Origin: Sphingobium sp.
GTDB lineage: Bacteria > Pseudomonadota > Alphaproteobacteria > Sphingomonadales > Sphingomonadaceae
Length of the DNA stretch: 14,116 bases
Assembly: GCA_020051025.1 (NCBI GenBank)
Contig: JAGVJS010000079.1
Span: 1-14,116 of the forward strand
Direction of reading: 5' to 3'
A program made the translations under genes and the position numbers. How positions within the stretch are numbered: the first letter of the stretch is position 1; each line of letters opens with the position of its first letter. Below, in pieces: positions 1 through 6,008 of the stretch. The notes under the pieces are model-generated. The model searched no databases and was not told the origin of the DNA. It worked only from the letters and a program-made list of their open reading frames with translations.

Positions 1-164
1 ACGACCGTGGGGGCCGGCCGGTCGGGATCATGGACATGCCAATTGCCGCCCGGCAGGATCGGCGTATCCTTGAAACCCAGCTTTCCAGGCTTGTCCTGCG
101 CCTGAGCCAGCGTGCCGGCCATCAGACCGACCGCCATTGCCATGCCGATGGGAATGCGCTTCAT
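1..164 (-). CDS. DUF1080 / 3-keto-disaccharide hydrolase family protein, exported (N-terminal 54 residues only)
   Basis: Only the first 54 codons are present; the gene runs off the left edge of the window. The ATG at 164 follows a strong purine-rich site (AGGAGG, on the complement of 172-180). Residues 1-22 form a signal peptide (basic MKR, a hydrophobic stretch, then AQAQ). The mature start, with GFKDTPILPGG followed by WHVHDPDRP, resembles the opening of DUF1080 proteins, a concanavalin-like beta-sandwich family whose characterised members cleave 3-keto-glycosides. The gene lies 19 bp after the exported isomerase, so it should be the fifth gene of the leftward operon. The family call rests on a short N-terminus and on context; the catalytic region is not visible, so the activity is inference. 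Confidence 0.6.
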   Translation of the reverse strand, partial: MKRIPIGMAMAVGLMAGTLAQAQDKPGKLGFKDTPILPGGNWHVHDPDRPAPTV

Positions 165-183
165 CCTCTCGCCTCCTCCTGTC

Positions 184-1095
184 TTATGCTTTGTCGATCG
201 CCCGATAGGCCGCGATCAGCCGATCTTCGCCTTCGCGACCGGCGATCGAATTGCCATGTTCCATGCCGATCACGCCGCCATAATTACGGCTGCGCAGCCA
301 GCGGACGATATTGGCATAGTTGATCTCGCCCGTGCCCGGTTCCTTGCGGCCCGGATTGTCGCCGAACTGGATATAGCCGATTTCCGCCCAGCAGGCGTCG
401 AGCGTCGGGATGATGTTCCCGGACTGAATCTGTTCGTGATAGACATCCGCCAATATCTTGACGCCGGGGCTGTTCGCGCCGCGCGCGACGGCATAACCCT
501 GCGCGATCGATTGCATGTAGACGCCCGGATGATTGGTGCGGGTGTTGAGCGGCTCCATCACCAGCGCCAGGCCATGGGGTGCGACGATATCTCCGGCACG
601 GCGCATGCAGTCGATGATGCGGCCGGTCTGGATATCCTGCGGCACCTTGCGGTCCATGAAGCCGGTGACGACGGTCGCATGTTTCGCATTGAGCCGCTTG
701 GCGACCTCCACCGACGAGCGGACATCGGCGAGGAAGGCTTCGCGTTCAGCATCGTCATTCGCGCCCAGCAACGGGCGGAAGTCGGCCCATTTGGGCATGG
801 AGGCGACGAACACGCCCATGGTCATGCCGTACCGGGCCAATGCCCTGGCCATTGCTTCCTGCTGTGCGACCGGGCGGGCGCGGGCTTCATTGTCTTCCCA
901 TGCCGTGAAACCCTGATCGGCGGCATAGGCGATCTGTTCGAGCAAACCGCCACGGCTGGCGAAGCTGCCTTCATGCGGGGCATAGGCGAGCGAGAAACGG
1001 GCGGCGTTGGAACTGCCCTTTCCAACTGCGGCGATGGCGGGTGCTGCGGCGGTTGCCAGCCCGGCGGCAATCATAGCGCGGCGAGACAGGGTCAT
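184..1095 (-). CDS. Tat-exported hydroxypyruvate-isomerase-like TIM-barrel sugar isomerase
   Basis: This 303-residue protein starts with a twin-arginine signal (SRRAMIA at residues 4-10, hydrophobic run to about 22, AxA-type cleavage), so it is probably folded with its metal before export to the periplasm. The rest is a xylose-isomerase-like TIM barrel (AP endonuclease 2 superfamily). The block NPGRKEPGTGEINY (247-260) is characteristic of the hydroxypyruvate isomerase (Hyi) branch. Metal ligands appear intact: E181 (VMEPLN), D217 (ILADVYHE), Q243 (YIQFGD) and E279 (GMEHGN), with spacing that matches the Glu-Asp-Gln-Glu set of E. coli Hyi. Its ATG overlaps the MFS stop as ATGA, suggesting translational coupling. 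True hydroxypyruvate isomerase activity is unlikely for an exported protein; a keto-sugar isomerase or hydratase in the 3-keto-glycoside route fits better. The family call is firm and the substrate is inferred. Confidence 0.88.
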   Translation of the reverse strand: MTLSRRAMIAAGLATAAAPAIAAVGKGSSNAARFSLAYAPHEGSFASRGGLLEQIAYAADQGFTAWEDNEARARPVAQQEAMARALARYGMTMGVFVASMPKWADFRPLLGANDDAEREAFLADVRSSVEVAKRLNAKHATVVTGFMDRKVPQDIQTGRIIDCMRRAGDIVAPHGLALVMEPLNTRTNHPGVYMQSIAQGYAVARGANSPGVKILADVYHEQIQSGNIIPTLDACWAEIGYIQFGDNPGRKEPGTGEINYANIVRWLRSRNYGGVIGMEHGNSIAGREGEDRLIAAYRAIDKA

Positions 1096-2381
1096 GCGCG
1101 CGTTCCCCGACGACCGGCGCGTCGTTCCGCCAGCCAGATCCCGCCGAAGACGACCAGCAGGGCGATCGGTACGAAGGTCAGGCGGGCGAAGGATTGCGAG
1201 GCGGCGGCATCTTCCACGGCACGCAACGCTTCGCCGGTCAGGCGGGTGAAGGCTTCGGGTCCGCCGGCGATTTCCACTTTCGCCCGGTCGAACATCTCGC
1301 CCAGTTGCGGCAGAACGAAGAAGCTGGCGAGCGCGCCTGCCGATCCGACCAGACCCAGCGCCCAGCTGTCTCCACGCGGATAGCGTTCCGCGACCGAGGC
1401 GAGCATGGTCGGCCACATGGCGCAAACGCCCAGGCCCCAGACGGTCGAGGCGAGGATGGCGGACACGGGCGATTGCGCCTGCGACAGCAGGAACAGGCCG
1501 ATCGCCGCGAGCAGGCTGGACACCCAGAGCAGACCGGGATTGGACAGGCGCCCGGCGATCTTCCCCGCAAAATGGCGGAAGACGAACATCAGCGCGCTGA
1601 CATAGACCAGCAGCAGGATGCCGCGCATGCCCACGCGATTGGTGAGCGCGACGTCGATCCACTGGCCCGGCGCCAGTTCGGACGAGGCGGTCAGGAACAT
1701 CGCGCCGAACCAGATGAAGAAGCTGGGGCGGCGGAACACTTCCAGCATCATGTCCTTCATCGCCCGGCTGCCCGCCGTGGCGGGCGGCGCGGGGAAGCTG
1801 GTGGTCGCAGCGATTGCGATGACGCCGACGGCGGGAAGATAGGCCAGGCCCATGATCGCCTGCCACGGCAGGGCGGAGGCGAGGAAGACACCCGCAAGGC
1901 CGCCGACGATCAGCCCGCCGGGATACCAGGCATGGAGGACGTTCAGGCGGTGGGTGGTGTCTTCGGGATAGAGGCGGGCGGTGAGCGGATTGATCGACGC
2001 TTCGGCAAAGCCCCAGCCAATGCCGGAGAGCAGCATGCCGAACCAGACCAGATGATAGACGGTCATGCCGGTCGCCATGCTGCCCGCGCCCACGATCAGC
2101 GTCGTGCCGATCAGGAAGGCGACGCCGCAACCGATGAGGACGCGGCGGATGCCGAGCGTATCGAGGAAGGCGCTGACCACAAAGACGGTGATCGAAAAGC
2201 CGAGAAAGGCGGAGCCGAGCGCCGCGCCGATCATTTCCCCCGCCGCGATCGGCGCGATCGGGTCGATCCATTCCGCCTTCAGGCTACTGGCGATCGCCGC
2301 ACGCAATGCCGCACTCATCGAAGCAGTGAAGAGCGCCAATACACTCAGCCAAAACAGCCTCTGCCGGTTGATAACCGTCAT
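1092..2381 (-). CDS. MFS transporter, probable sugar or sugar-derivative permease
   Basis: The 429-residue product is almost entirely hydrophobic helices, consistent with about 12 membrane spans (for example residues 9-30, 45-75, 80-105 and the last near 400-420), which fits the Major Facilitator Superfamily. A loop motif after the second span (FLDTLGIRRVLIGCG) resembles MFS motif A, and the C-terminus is short and basic (ERRAGRRGTRA). The start is supported by AGGAGAG a few bases upstream on the minus strand. It sits 65 bp behind the cytosolic TIM-barrel gene, and its stop overlaps the start of the Tat-exported isomerase. The likely role is inner-membrane uptake of the monosaccharide or keto-sugar produced in the periplasm by the DUF1080 and isomerase proteins. 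The sequence alone does not show the substrate. Confidence 0.85.
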   Translation of the reverse strand: MTVINRQRLFWLSVLALFTASMSAALRAAIASSLKAEWIDPIAPIAAGEMIGAALGSAFLGFSITVFVVSAFLDTLGIRRVLIGCGVAFLIGTTLIVGAGSMATGMTVYHLVWFGMLLSGIGWGFAEASINPLTARLYPEDTTHRLNVLHAWYPGGLIVGGLAGVFLASALPWQAIMGLAYLPAVGVIAIAATTSFPAPPATAGSRAMKDMMLEVFRRPSFFIWFGAMFLTASSELAPGQWIDVALTNRVGMRGILLLVYVSALMFVFRHFAGKIAGRLSNPGLLWVSSLLAAIGLFLLSQAQSPVSAILASTVWGLGVCAMWPTMLASVAERYPRGDSWALGLVGSAGALASFFVLPQLGEMFDRAKVEIAGGPEAFTRLTGEALRAVEDAAASQSFARLTFVPIALLVVFGGIWLAERRAGRRGTRA

Positions 2382-2403
2382 CCCGCTCTCTCCTACCCTG
2401 TTG

Positions 2404-2429
2404 TCCCGGCTGGTCCTTTTATGCCGGGA
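2404..2429. other. Inverted repeat in the gap between the TIM-barrel gene and the MFS gene
   Basis: The 65-bp gap 2382-2446 is the only real break inside the leftward operon. It holds a perfect 7-bp inverted repeat, TCCCGGC and GCCGGGA, around a 12-base loop. Neither side is followed by a T tract, so it is not a clear terminator. It could lower read-through or stabilise an mRNA end, giving different levels of the two operon halves. Confidence 0.3.
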
Positions 2430-2446
2430 TCATATCCTGATTGCTG

Positions 2447-3508
2447 TCAGGCGAGGCCCAGCCAGCGCCTGTTGTTAGCGGGATCGCCGCCGCCAGCAAA
2501 ATCATCGAACGCCCGCTCCGGCCGGCGGATCATATGCGCCTCGATAAAGGGCGCGCCTTCGCGCGCGCCATCCTCGGGATGCTTCAGGCAGCATTCCCAT
2601 TCCAGCACGGCCCAGCCATCATAGCCATATTGAGTGAGGCGGGAGAAAATGCCGGTGAAATCCACCTGCCCGTCGCCCAGCGAACGGAAGCGGCCGGGCC
2701 GATCCACCCAGTCGGCATAACCGCCATAGACGCCGGCCTTGCCGGTAGGATTAAACTCCGCGTCCTTCACATGGAACATCTTGATGCGGTCATGATAGAT
2801 GTCGATGAACTGGAGATAGTCCATCGCCTGCAACACGAAATGGCTCGGATCATAGAGGATGTTGGCGCGGCTATGGCCACCGACTGCATCCAGAAACCGT
2901 TCGAAGGTCAGGCCGTCGTGCAAGTCCTCACCCGGATGCAGTTCGTAGCAGAGATCCACGCCCTCTTCCTCGAACGCGTCCAAGATCGGACGCCAGCGCC
3001 GCCCCAGTTCTGCAAACGCCTCTTCGACCAGCCCCGCGGGCCGCTGCGGCCAGGGATAGATGAAAGGCCATGCGAAAGCACCGGAGAAGGTCGCGTGCGC
3101 CTTCAGCCCCAGTCGCCGGCTGGCCTTCGCAGCCAGCTTCAGCTGATCGACCGCCCATGCCTGTCGTTCGGCCGGCTTGCCACGCAATTGCGGCGGCGCG
3201 AAATTGTCGAAGGCCGCGTCATAGGCCGGGTGGACCGCGACCAGCTGCCCCTGCAAATGGGTCGACAATTCGGAAATCTCAACGCCGGCTTCGCGGCAAC
3301 GCCCCGCCAGTTCGTCACAATAATCCTGACTATCGGCCGCCAGCGCCAGATCCATGCAGCGCGCATCGTTGCTGGGCACCTGAATGCCCTTATAGCCCGC
3401 AGCTGCCATCCAGCGCGCGGCATTATCCAGCGTGTCGAAGGGTGCCGCATCGCCCATGAACTGGGCGAGGAAGATGGCGGGGCCGCGCATACTGTTTTCC
3501 AGGGTCAT
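2447..3508 (-). CDS. Cytosolic sugar phosphate isomerase/epimerase (metal TIM barrel)
   Basis: The 353-residue protein lacks a signal peptide and belongs to the xylose-isomerase-like TIM-barrel (AP endonuclease 2) superfamily that also contains IolE and tagatose/psicose epimerases. Four metal ligands are visible at barrel strand ends: E189 (CYELHPGED), D220 (LYDPSHF), H246 (MFHVKDAEF) and E303 (VLEWECCLKHPEDG). This subgroup is often encoded next to Gfo/Idh dehydrogenases, as here. Its ATG overlaps the cytochrome c stop as ATGA (3505-3508), so the two are probably coupled. An in-frame ATG six codons downstream is a possible alternative start. The likely reaction is epimerisation, isomerisation or dehydration/hydration of a keto-sugar supplied by the dehydrogenase encoded divergently. 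The family call is firm; the substrate cannot be read from the sequence. Confidence 0.87.
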   Translation of the reverse strand: MTLENSMRGPAIFLAQFMGDAAPFDTLDNAARWMAAAGYKGIQVPSNDARCMDLALAADSQDYCDELAGRCREAGVEISELSTHLQGQLVAVHPAYDAAFDNFAPPQLRGKPAERQAWAVDQLKLAAKASRRLGLKAHATFSGAFAWPFIYPWPQRPAGLVEEAFAELGRRWRPILDAFEEEGVDLCYELHPGEDLHDGLTFERFLDAVGGHSRANILYDPSHFVLQAMDYLQFIDIYHDRIKMFHVKDAEFNPTGKAGVYGGYADWVDRPGRFRSLGDGQVDFTGIFSRLTQYGYDGWAVLEWECCLKHPEDGAREGAPFIEAHMIRRPERAFDDFAGGGDPANNRRWLGLA

Positions 3509-3873
3509 TTCAGGCTCTTCAGATAAGTGATGATCGCAGCGCGCTTGGCCGGATCGGGCGTACCGATCGGCATACGGGTGCCGGGCACCTTCTTCATAGG
3601 CGCCGCCAGAAACGCGTCGAGGCTCTGATCGTCCCAGCGCAGTTTCGACGCCTTGAGCGCGGCCGAATAATTGAAGCCGGGCAGCGACGCCGCCGGGCGG
3701 CCGGCAACACCGTTCAGATTGGGACCAATGCCGCTTTTGCCATCCTTTTGGACATTATGGCAGGCGCGGCAGGCGCCAAAAGCTGCGGGAGGCGTCTGGG
3801 CACTCGCCGATATAGAGATTGTTGCTGCAATGCCCGCGATAAGTATCAGACTGAGGTTGGCTACCCTGCACAT
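3505..3873 (-). CDS. Periplasmic class I cytochrome c (mono-haem)
   Basis: The 122-residue product begins with a signal peptide (MCRVANLSLILIAGIAATIS, then ASAQ). The mature domain has a haem-binding CRACH motif (CxxCH) near its start and KKVPGTRMPIG supplying the methionine ligand, followed by the C-terminal helix KRAAIITYLKSLK, as in small cytochromes c related to c2/c552. I chose the ATG at 3873 because GGAG lies 8 bases upstream and the signal peptide starts there; an in-frame ATG at 3909 lies inside the operator palindrome and lacks a ribosome site. It is the first gene of the leftward operon. The likely role is electron acceptor for a periplasmic sugar dehydrogenase (for example a GMC-type glucoside 3-dehydrogenase), which is not in this window and is therefore inferred. 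Confidence 0.88.
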   Translation of the reverse strand: MCRVANLSLILIAGIAATISISASAQTPPAAFGACRACHNVQKDGKSGIGPNLNGVAGRPAASLPGFNYSAALKASKLRWDDQSLDAFLAAPMKKVPGTRMPIGTPDPAKRAAIITYLKSLK

Positions 3874-3879
3874 CCTCGA

Positions 3880-3885
3880 CTCTCC
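3880..3885 (-). promoter_or_regulatory. Ribosome binding site that decides the cytochrome c start
   Basis: On the minus strand GGAGAG lies 6-8 bases before the ATG at 3873, while no such site precedes the upstream in-frame ATG at 3909. Confidence 0.6.
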
Positions 3886-3907
3886 ATTTTGTTTATTCTT
3901 GCTATTC

Positions 3908-3921
3908 ATTTACCGGTAAAT
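3908..3921. promoter_or_regulatory. LacI-family-type operator palindrome in a divergent promoter region
   Basis: ATTTACCGGTAAAT is a perfect 14-bp palindrome with a central CCGG core, the form typical of LacI/GntR(E. coli)-class operators. It sits in the 112-bp region between the leftward operon start (3873) and the rightward Gfo/Idh start (3986), so one site could control both. On the minus strand two TTGATC copies (3929-3934 and 3935-3940) could serve as a -35 element, which would place the palindrome across the spacer and -10. No LacI-family gene is in the window; the regulator must lie elsewhere. Confidence 0.6.
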
Positions 3922-3928
3922 CATGTGA

Positions 3929-3940
3929 GATCAAGATCAA
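3929..3940 (-). promoter_or_regulatory. Candidate -35 region of the leftward operon (tandem TTGATC)
   Basis: GATCAA occurs twice in tandem, so the minus strand reads TTGATCTTGATC. Either copy resembles a -35 hexamer, and a weak -10 (TAAATG) follows the nearer copy at 16 bp, overlapping the palindrome. The promoter placement is a guess from composition. Confidence 0.3.
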
Positions 3941-3973
3941 GAATGGTTGCGCTACCTGTGCGCTGGCAGAAAG

Positions 3974-3979
3974 AGGAGG
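3974..3979 (+). promoter_or_regulatory. Ribosome binding site that decides the Gfo/Idh start
   Basis: A strong AGGAGG lies 6 bases before the ATG at 3986, supporting that start over the in-frame ATG at 3947, which has no such site and would add 13 basic residues before the dinucleotide fold. Confidence 0.7.
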
Positions 3980-3985
3980 AGAGAG

Positions 3986-5134
3986 ATGACAGAACGAGCT
4001 TTGCGCCTGGCGATGGTGGGTGGTGGAGAGGGGGCTTTCATCGGCGCCATCCACCGCGCGGCCGCTGCGCTGGATGGCGACTGGCAACTGGTGGCAGGCG
4101 CTTTCAGCAGCGATCCCGAACGCAATCGACGGTCGGGTACGGCGTTGGGAATCGCCGAATCGCGCATCTATGATAGCCTCGACCTGTTGCTGGCGGCGGA
4201 GGCCGCGCTGCCCGCCGACCAGCGCGTCGACGCCATATCCATCGTGACCCCCAATCATCTGCACGCGCCCATGGCCATCGCCGCGCTCGATGCCGGGTTC
4301 CACGTCTTCTGCGAAAAACCGATGGCGCTCAGTTCGGCAGAGGCCCGGCTGATCGCGCAGGCAGCGGAGCGATCCGGCCGTCATTTCGGCCTCGCCTTCA
4401 CCTATAGCGGCTACCCGCTGGTGGAAGAGGCACGGGCTCGGGTGGCGCGCGGTGATTTCGGCAAGATCCGTCTGGTCCACGTCGAATATTCGCAGGGCTG
4501 GCTGAGCCAGCCGATCGACCGTGACGGGAACAAGCAGGCGGAATGGCGCACCGATCCCGCGCGGGCGGGCCTGGGCGGATGCCTGGGCGATATCGGCACC
4601 CATGCCTTCCATCTGGCCGAACATGTGTCGGGACTCGAAGTGCGCGCGCTGTGCGCCGACCTTACTACCCATGTCGAGGGTCGACGGCTGGACGACGATG
4701 TGGCCGTCCTGTTGCGCCTGGACGGCGGCGCGCGCGGGACATTGAAGGCCAGCCAGATTGCGGCGGGCGATGAAAATGGGCTGAAGCTGCGCATCCATGG
4801 CGAACATGGCGGGCTGGAATGGTCGCAGATGGAGCCGAATACGCTGACTCTGCGCTGGCTCGACCGGCCGGCGGAACTGGTGCGAGCGGGCGGTCCGGGC
4901 CTTGCGCCCTCCACGCTGCCACGGCTGCGCACGCCGGCCGGACACCCGGAAGGCTATATCGAAGCCTTCGCCAATCTCTACCGGCTTTTTGCCGCGCGTA
5001 TTCATGCCAATGCCGGCGATCCGGCTGACGGATTCCCGTCGATCGAGGCGGGGTTGCGAACCATGGCCTTTGTCGAGACCGTGATCGCCAATGCGGCATC
5101 CGACCAGAAATGGAGCGCCATCACGCACGGCTGA
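3986..5134 (+). CDS. Gfo/Idh/MocA family NAD(P)-dependent sugar dehydrogenase
   Basis: The 382-residue cytosolic protein has an N-terminal Rossmann fold, with the dinucleotide loop as LAMVGGGEGAFIG (8-20), then VTPNHLHAP (88-95) and the family signature CEKPMAL (109-115), in which K111 is the usual catalytic lysine. The C-terminal domain carries GDIGTHAFHLAEHV (201-214), giving the D202 and H206 pair typical of inositol- and glucose-oxidising members. It lacks a signal peptide, unlike the Tat-exported glycoside oxidoreductases of this family. It is transcribed alone and away from the leftward operon from a shared control region. The likely job is NAD(P)-linked oxidation of a sugar to its 3-keto form, or the reverse reduction of a 3-keto-sugar, in partnership with the TIM-barrel enzyme. 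The family is certain; substrate and direction are inferred. Confidence 0.9.
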   Translation: MTERALRLAMVGGGEGAFIGAIHRAAAALDGDWQLVAGAFSSDPERNRRSGTALGIAESRIYDSLDLLLAAEAALPADQRVDAISIVTPNHLHAPMAIAALDAGFHVFCEKPMALSSAEARLIAQAAERSGRHFGLAFTYSGYPLVEEARARVARGDFGKIRLVHVEYSQGWLSQPIDRDGNKQAEWRTDPARAGLGGCLGDIGTHAFHLAEHVSGLEVRALCADLTTHVEGRRLDDDVAVLLRLDGGARGTLKASQIAAGDENGLKLRIHGEHGGLEWSQMEPNTLTLRWLDRPAELVRAGGPGLAPSTLPRLRTPAGHPEGYIEAFANLYRLFAARIHANAGDPADGFPSIEAGLRTMAFVETVIANAASDQKWSAITHG

Positions 5135-5144
5135 GCATTTGAGC

Positions 5145-5175
5145 GGGCGCGATGATGGCTGCCATCATCGCGCCC
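5145..5175. terminator. Probable bidirectional terminator (perfect 15-bp inverted repeat)
   Basis: GGGCGCGATGATGGC at 5145-5159 is followed after one base by its exact reverse complement at 5161-5175. It lies between the convergent Gfo/Idh (stop at 5134) and ThuA (stop at 5165) genes and includes the last codons and stop of the ThuA gene. There is no T tract on either side, so termination is inferred from symmetry, position and GC content. Confidence 0.6.
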
Positions 5176-5929
5176 CTCGCCCGGTCGCCGTCCAATATAT
5201 GCCGCCCATCAGATGATCGAGATAGCGGGCATCCCGATACATTTCGCCGTCATGGCCAAGCGTGGTGACGAAGACGCGTCCGCCTTCATAACGGTGGTAC
5301 CAGGCGACAGGATGGTCGCGCCCCATCGGTTTCGCCACCTGGCCGGGCCAGATTTTGCTAGGGTCGTAGCTGTCTTCGTCAACATTCAGGACGGGGGCGA
5401 TGGCGATATTGAACGGATTCGACGTGGTGTAGAATTCGTCGCTCCATATCCAGCGATCAGGCAAGCAGTAGGTCGCGGGGAAGCCCGGATCCTGCACGGT
5501 GACCACGCCAGTCTGCAACATGGGATGGACGCCGACAGACCGGCCGACCAGTCGCTCGTACCACGGCCAGGCGCCCGATGGCATGATCGCGGCGCGATGG
5601 ACCACGATCGCATTGCCGCCCCTGCGCATATAATCCTCGAAATGCGCGCGCTGCGACGCGTTCAGTTGTTCGGCCGGCGCGTTCAGGAAGATGATCGCGG
5701 CATAGCGGCTGAGATCGCCATCGAAACTTTCCGGCCTGTTGCTCCAGTCGAAGGCGAAAGCATGAAGTTTGGCCAGTCGTTCCAGACTGTCGCGCGCGAT
5801 CGGGATATATTCATAATGATAGGTGCTGGGCGTCGCCAGCACGAGCAGCCTATATTGGCTGTCGGCCTGCGCAGCGGACGCGCCGGTCAGCAGCAGCAAG
5901 GCGATCAGCAGACGCCGCAGGATCGGCAT
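5165..5929 (-). CDS. Exported ThuA-domain protein (trehalose-utilisation-like, class I glutamine amidotransferase fold)
   Basis: The 254-residue protein has a clear signal peptide (MPILRRLLIALLLLTGASAA, then QAD) and a ThuA-like domain over the rest. Visible family features are LLVLATPSTYHY (28-39), the strand AAIIFLNAP (77-85), IVVHRAAI (108-115) with H111, WSDEFYTTSNP (162-172), and MGRDHPVAWYHRYEGGRVF (202-220) leading to TTLGHDGEMY with H225. ThuA works with the Gfo/Idh protein ThuB in rhizobial 3-keto-trehalose and maltitol metabolism, but its own reaction is not settled. The gene lies 79 bp downstream of the TonB receptor in the same direction and converges on the Gfo/Idh gene. An AGGAG lies 12 bases before the ATG, rather far. 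A periplasmic role on keto-sugars is an inference from neighbours. Confidence 0.85.
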   Translation of the reverse strand: MPILRRLLIALLLLTGASAAQADSQYRLLVLATPSTYHYEYIPIARDSLERLAKLHAFAFDWSNRPESFDGDLSRYAAIIFLNAPAEQLNASQRAHFEDYMRRGGNAIVVHRAAIMPSGAWPWYERLVGRSVGVHPMLQTGVVTVQDPGFPATYCLPDRWIWSDEFYTTSNPFNIAIAPVLNVDEDSYDPSKIWPGQVAKPMGRDHPVAWYHRYEGGRVFVTTLGHDGEMYRDARYLDHLMGGIYWTATGRGAR

Positions 5930-5958
5930 GATTCAGCCATACTCCTGAAAAAGAAGAT

Positions 5959-5982
5959 GTCCCGGCCGTACAGGACCGGGAC
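5959..5982 (-). terminator. Candidate terminator or attenuator after the TonB receptor gene
   Basis: In the 79-bp gap between receptor and ThuA genes, GTCCCGG and CCGGGAC form a 7-bp stem around a 10-base loop. On the minus strand it is followed by ATCTTCTTTTT, so a T-rich run begins a few bases after the stem. This could partly terminate receptor transcripts, leaving ThuA expressed at a lower level by read-through. Confidence 0.5.
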
Positions 5983-6008
5983 GAGTTTGGGGAGGCTTCA
6001 ATAAGAGG

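Noticed and set aside
1096..2271. Upstream in-frame extension of the Hyi-like protein into the MFS gene (a 695-codon frame)
   Set aside because: The extension is out of frame with the real MFS protein and is Arg-rich; the Tat signal starts exactly at the ATG at 1095.
112..2624. Long plus-strand frames (112-1383, 1194-2624) opposite the Hyi-like and MFS genes
   Set aside because: The minus-strand genes have intact family motifs, good ribosome sites and an ATGA junction. The plus frames give low-complexity Arg/Gly/Asp-rich products.
3902..5128. A 408-codon minus-strand frame opposite the Gfo/Idh gene
   Set aside because: The plus strand has the complete Gfo/Idh fold with EKP and GDIGTHAFH motifs and a strong ribosome site; the antisense frame shows no domain.
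5341..5375. A further dyad-like match (TAGGGTCGTAG) inside the ThuA gene
   Set aside because: It matches only half the element with an inserted base and lies in coding sequence away from any promoter, so chance is the simpler reading.
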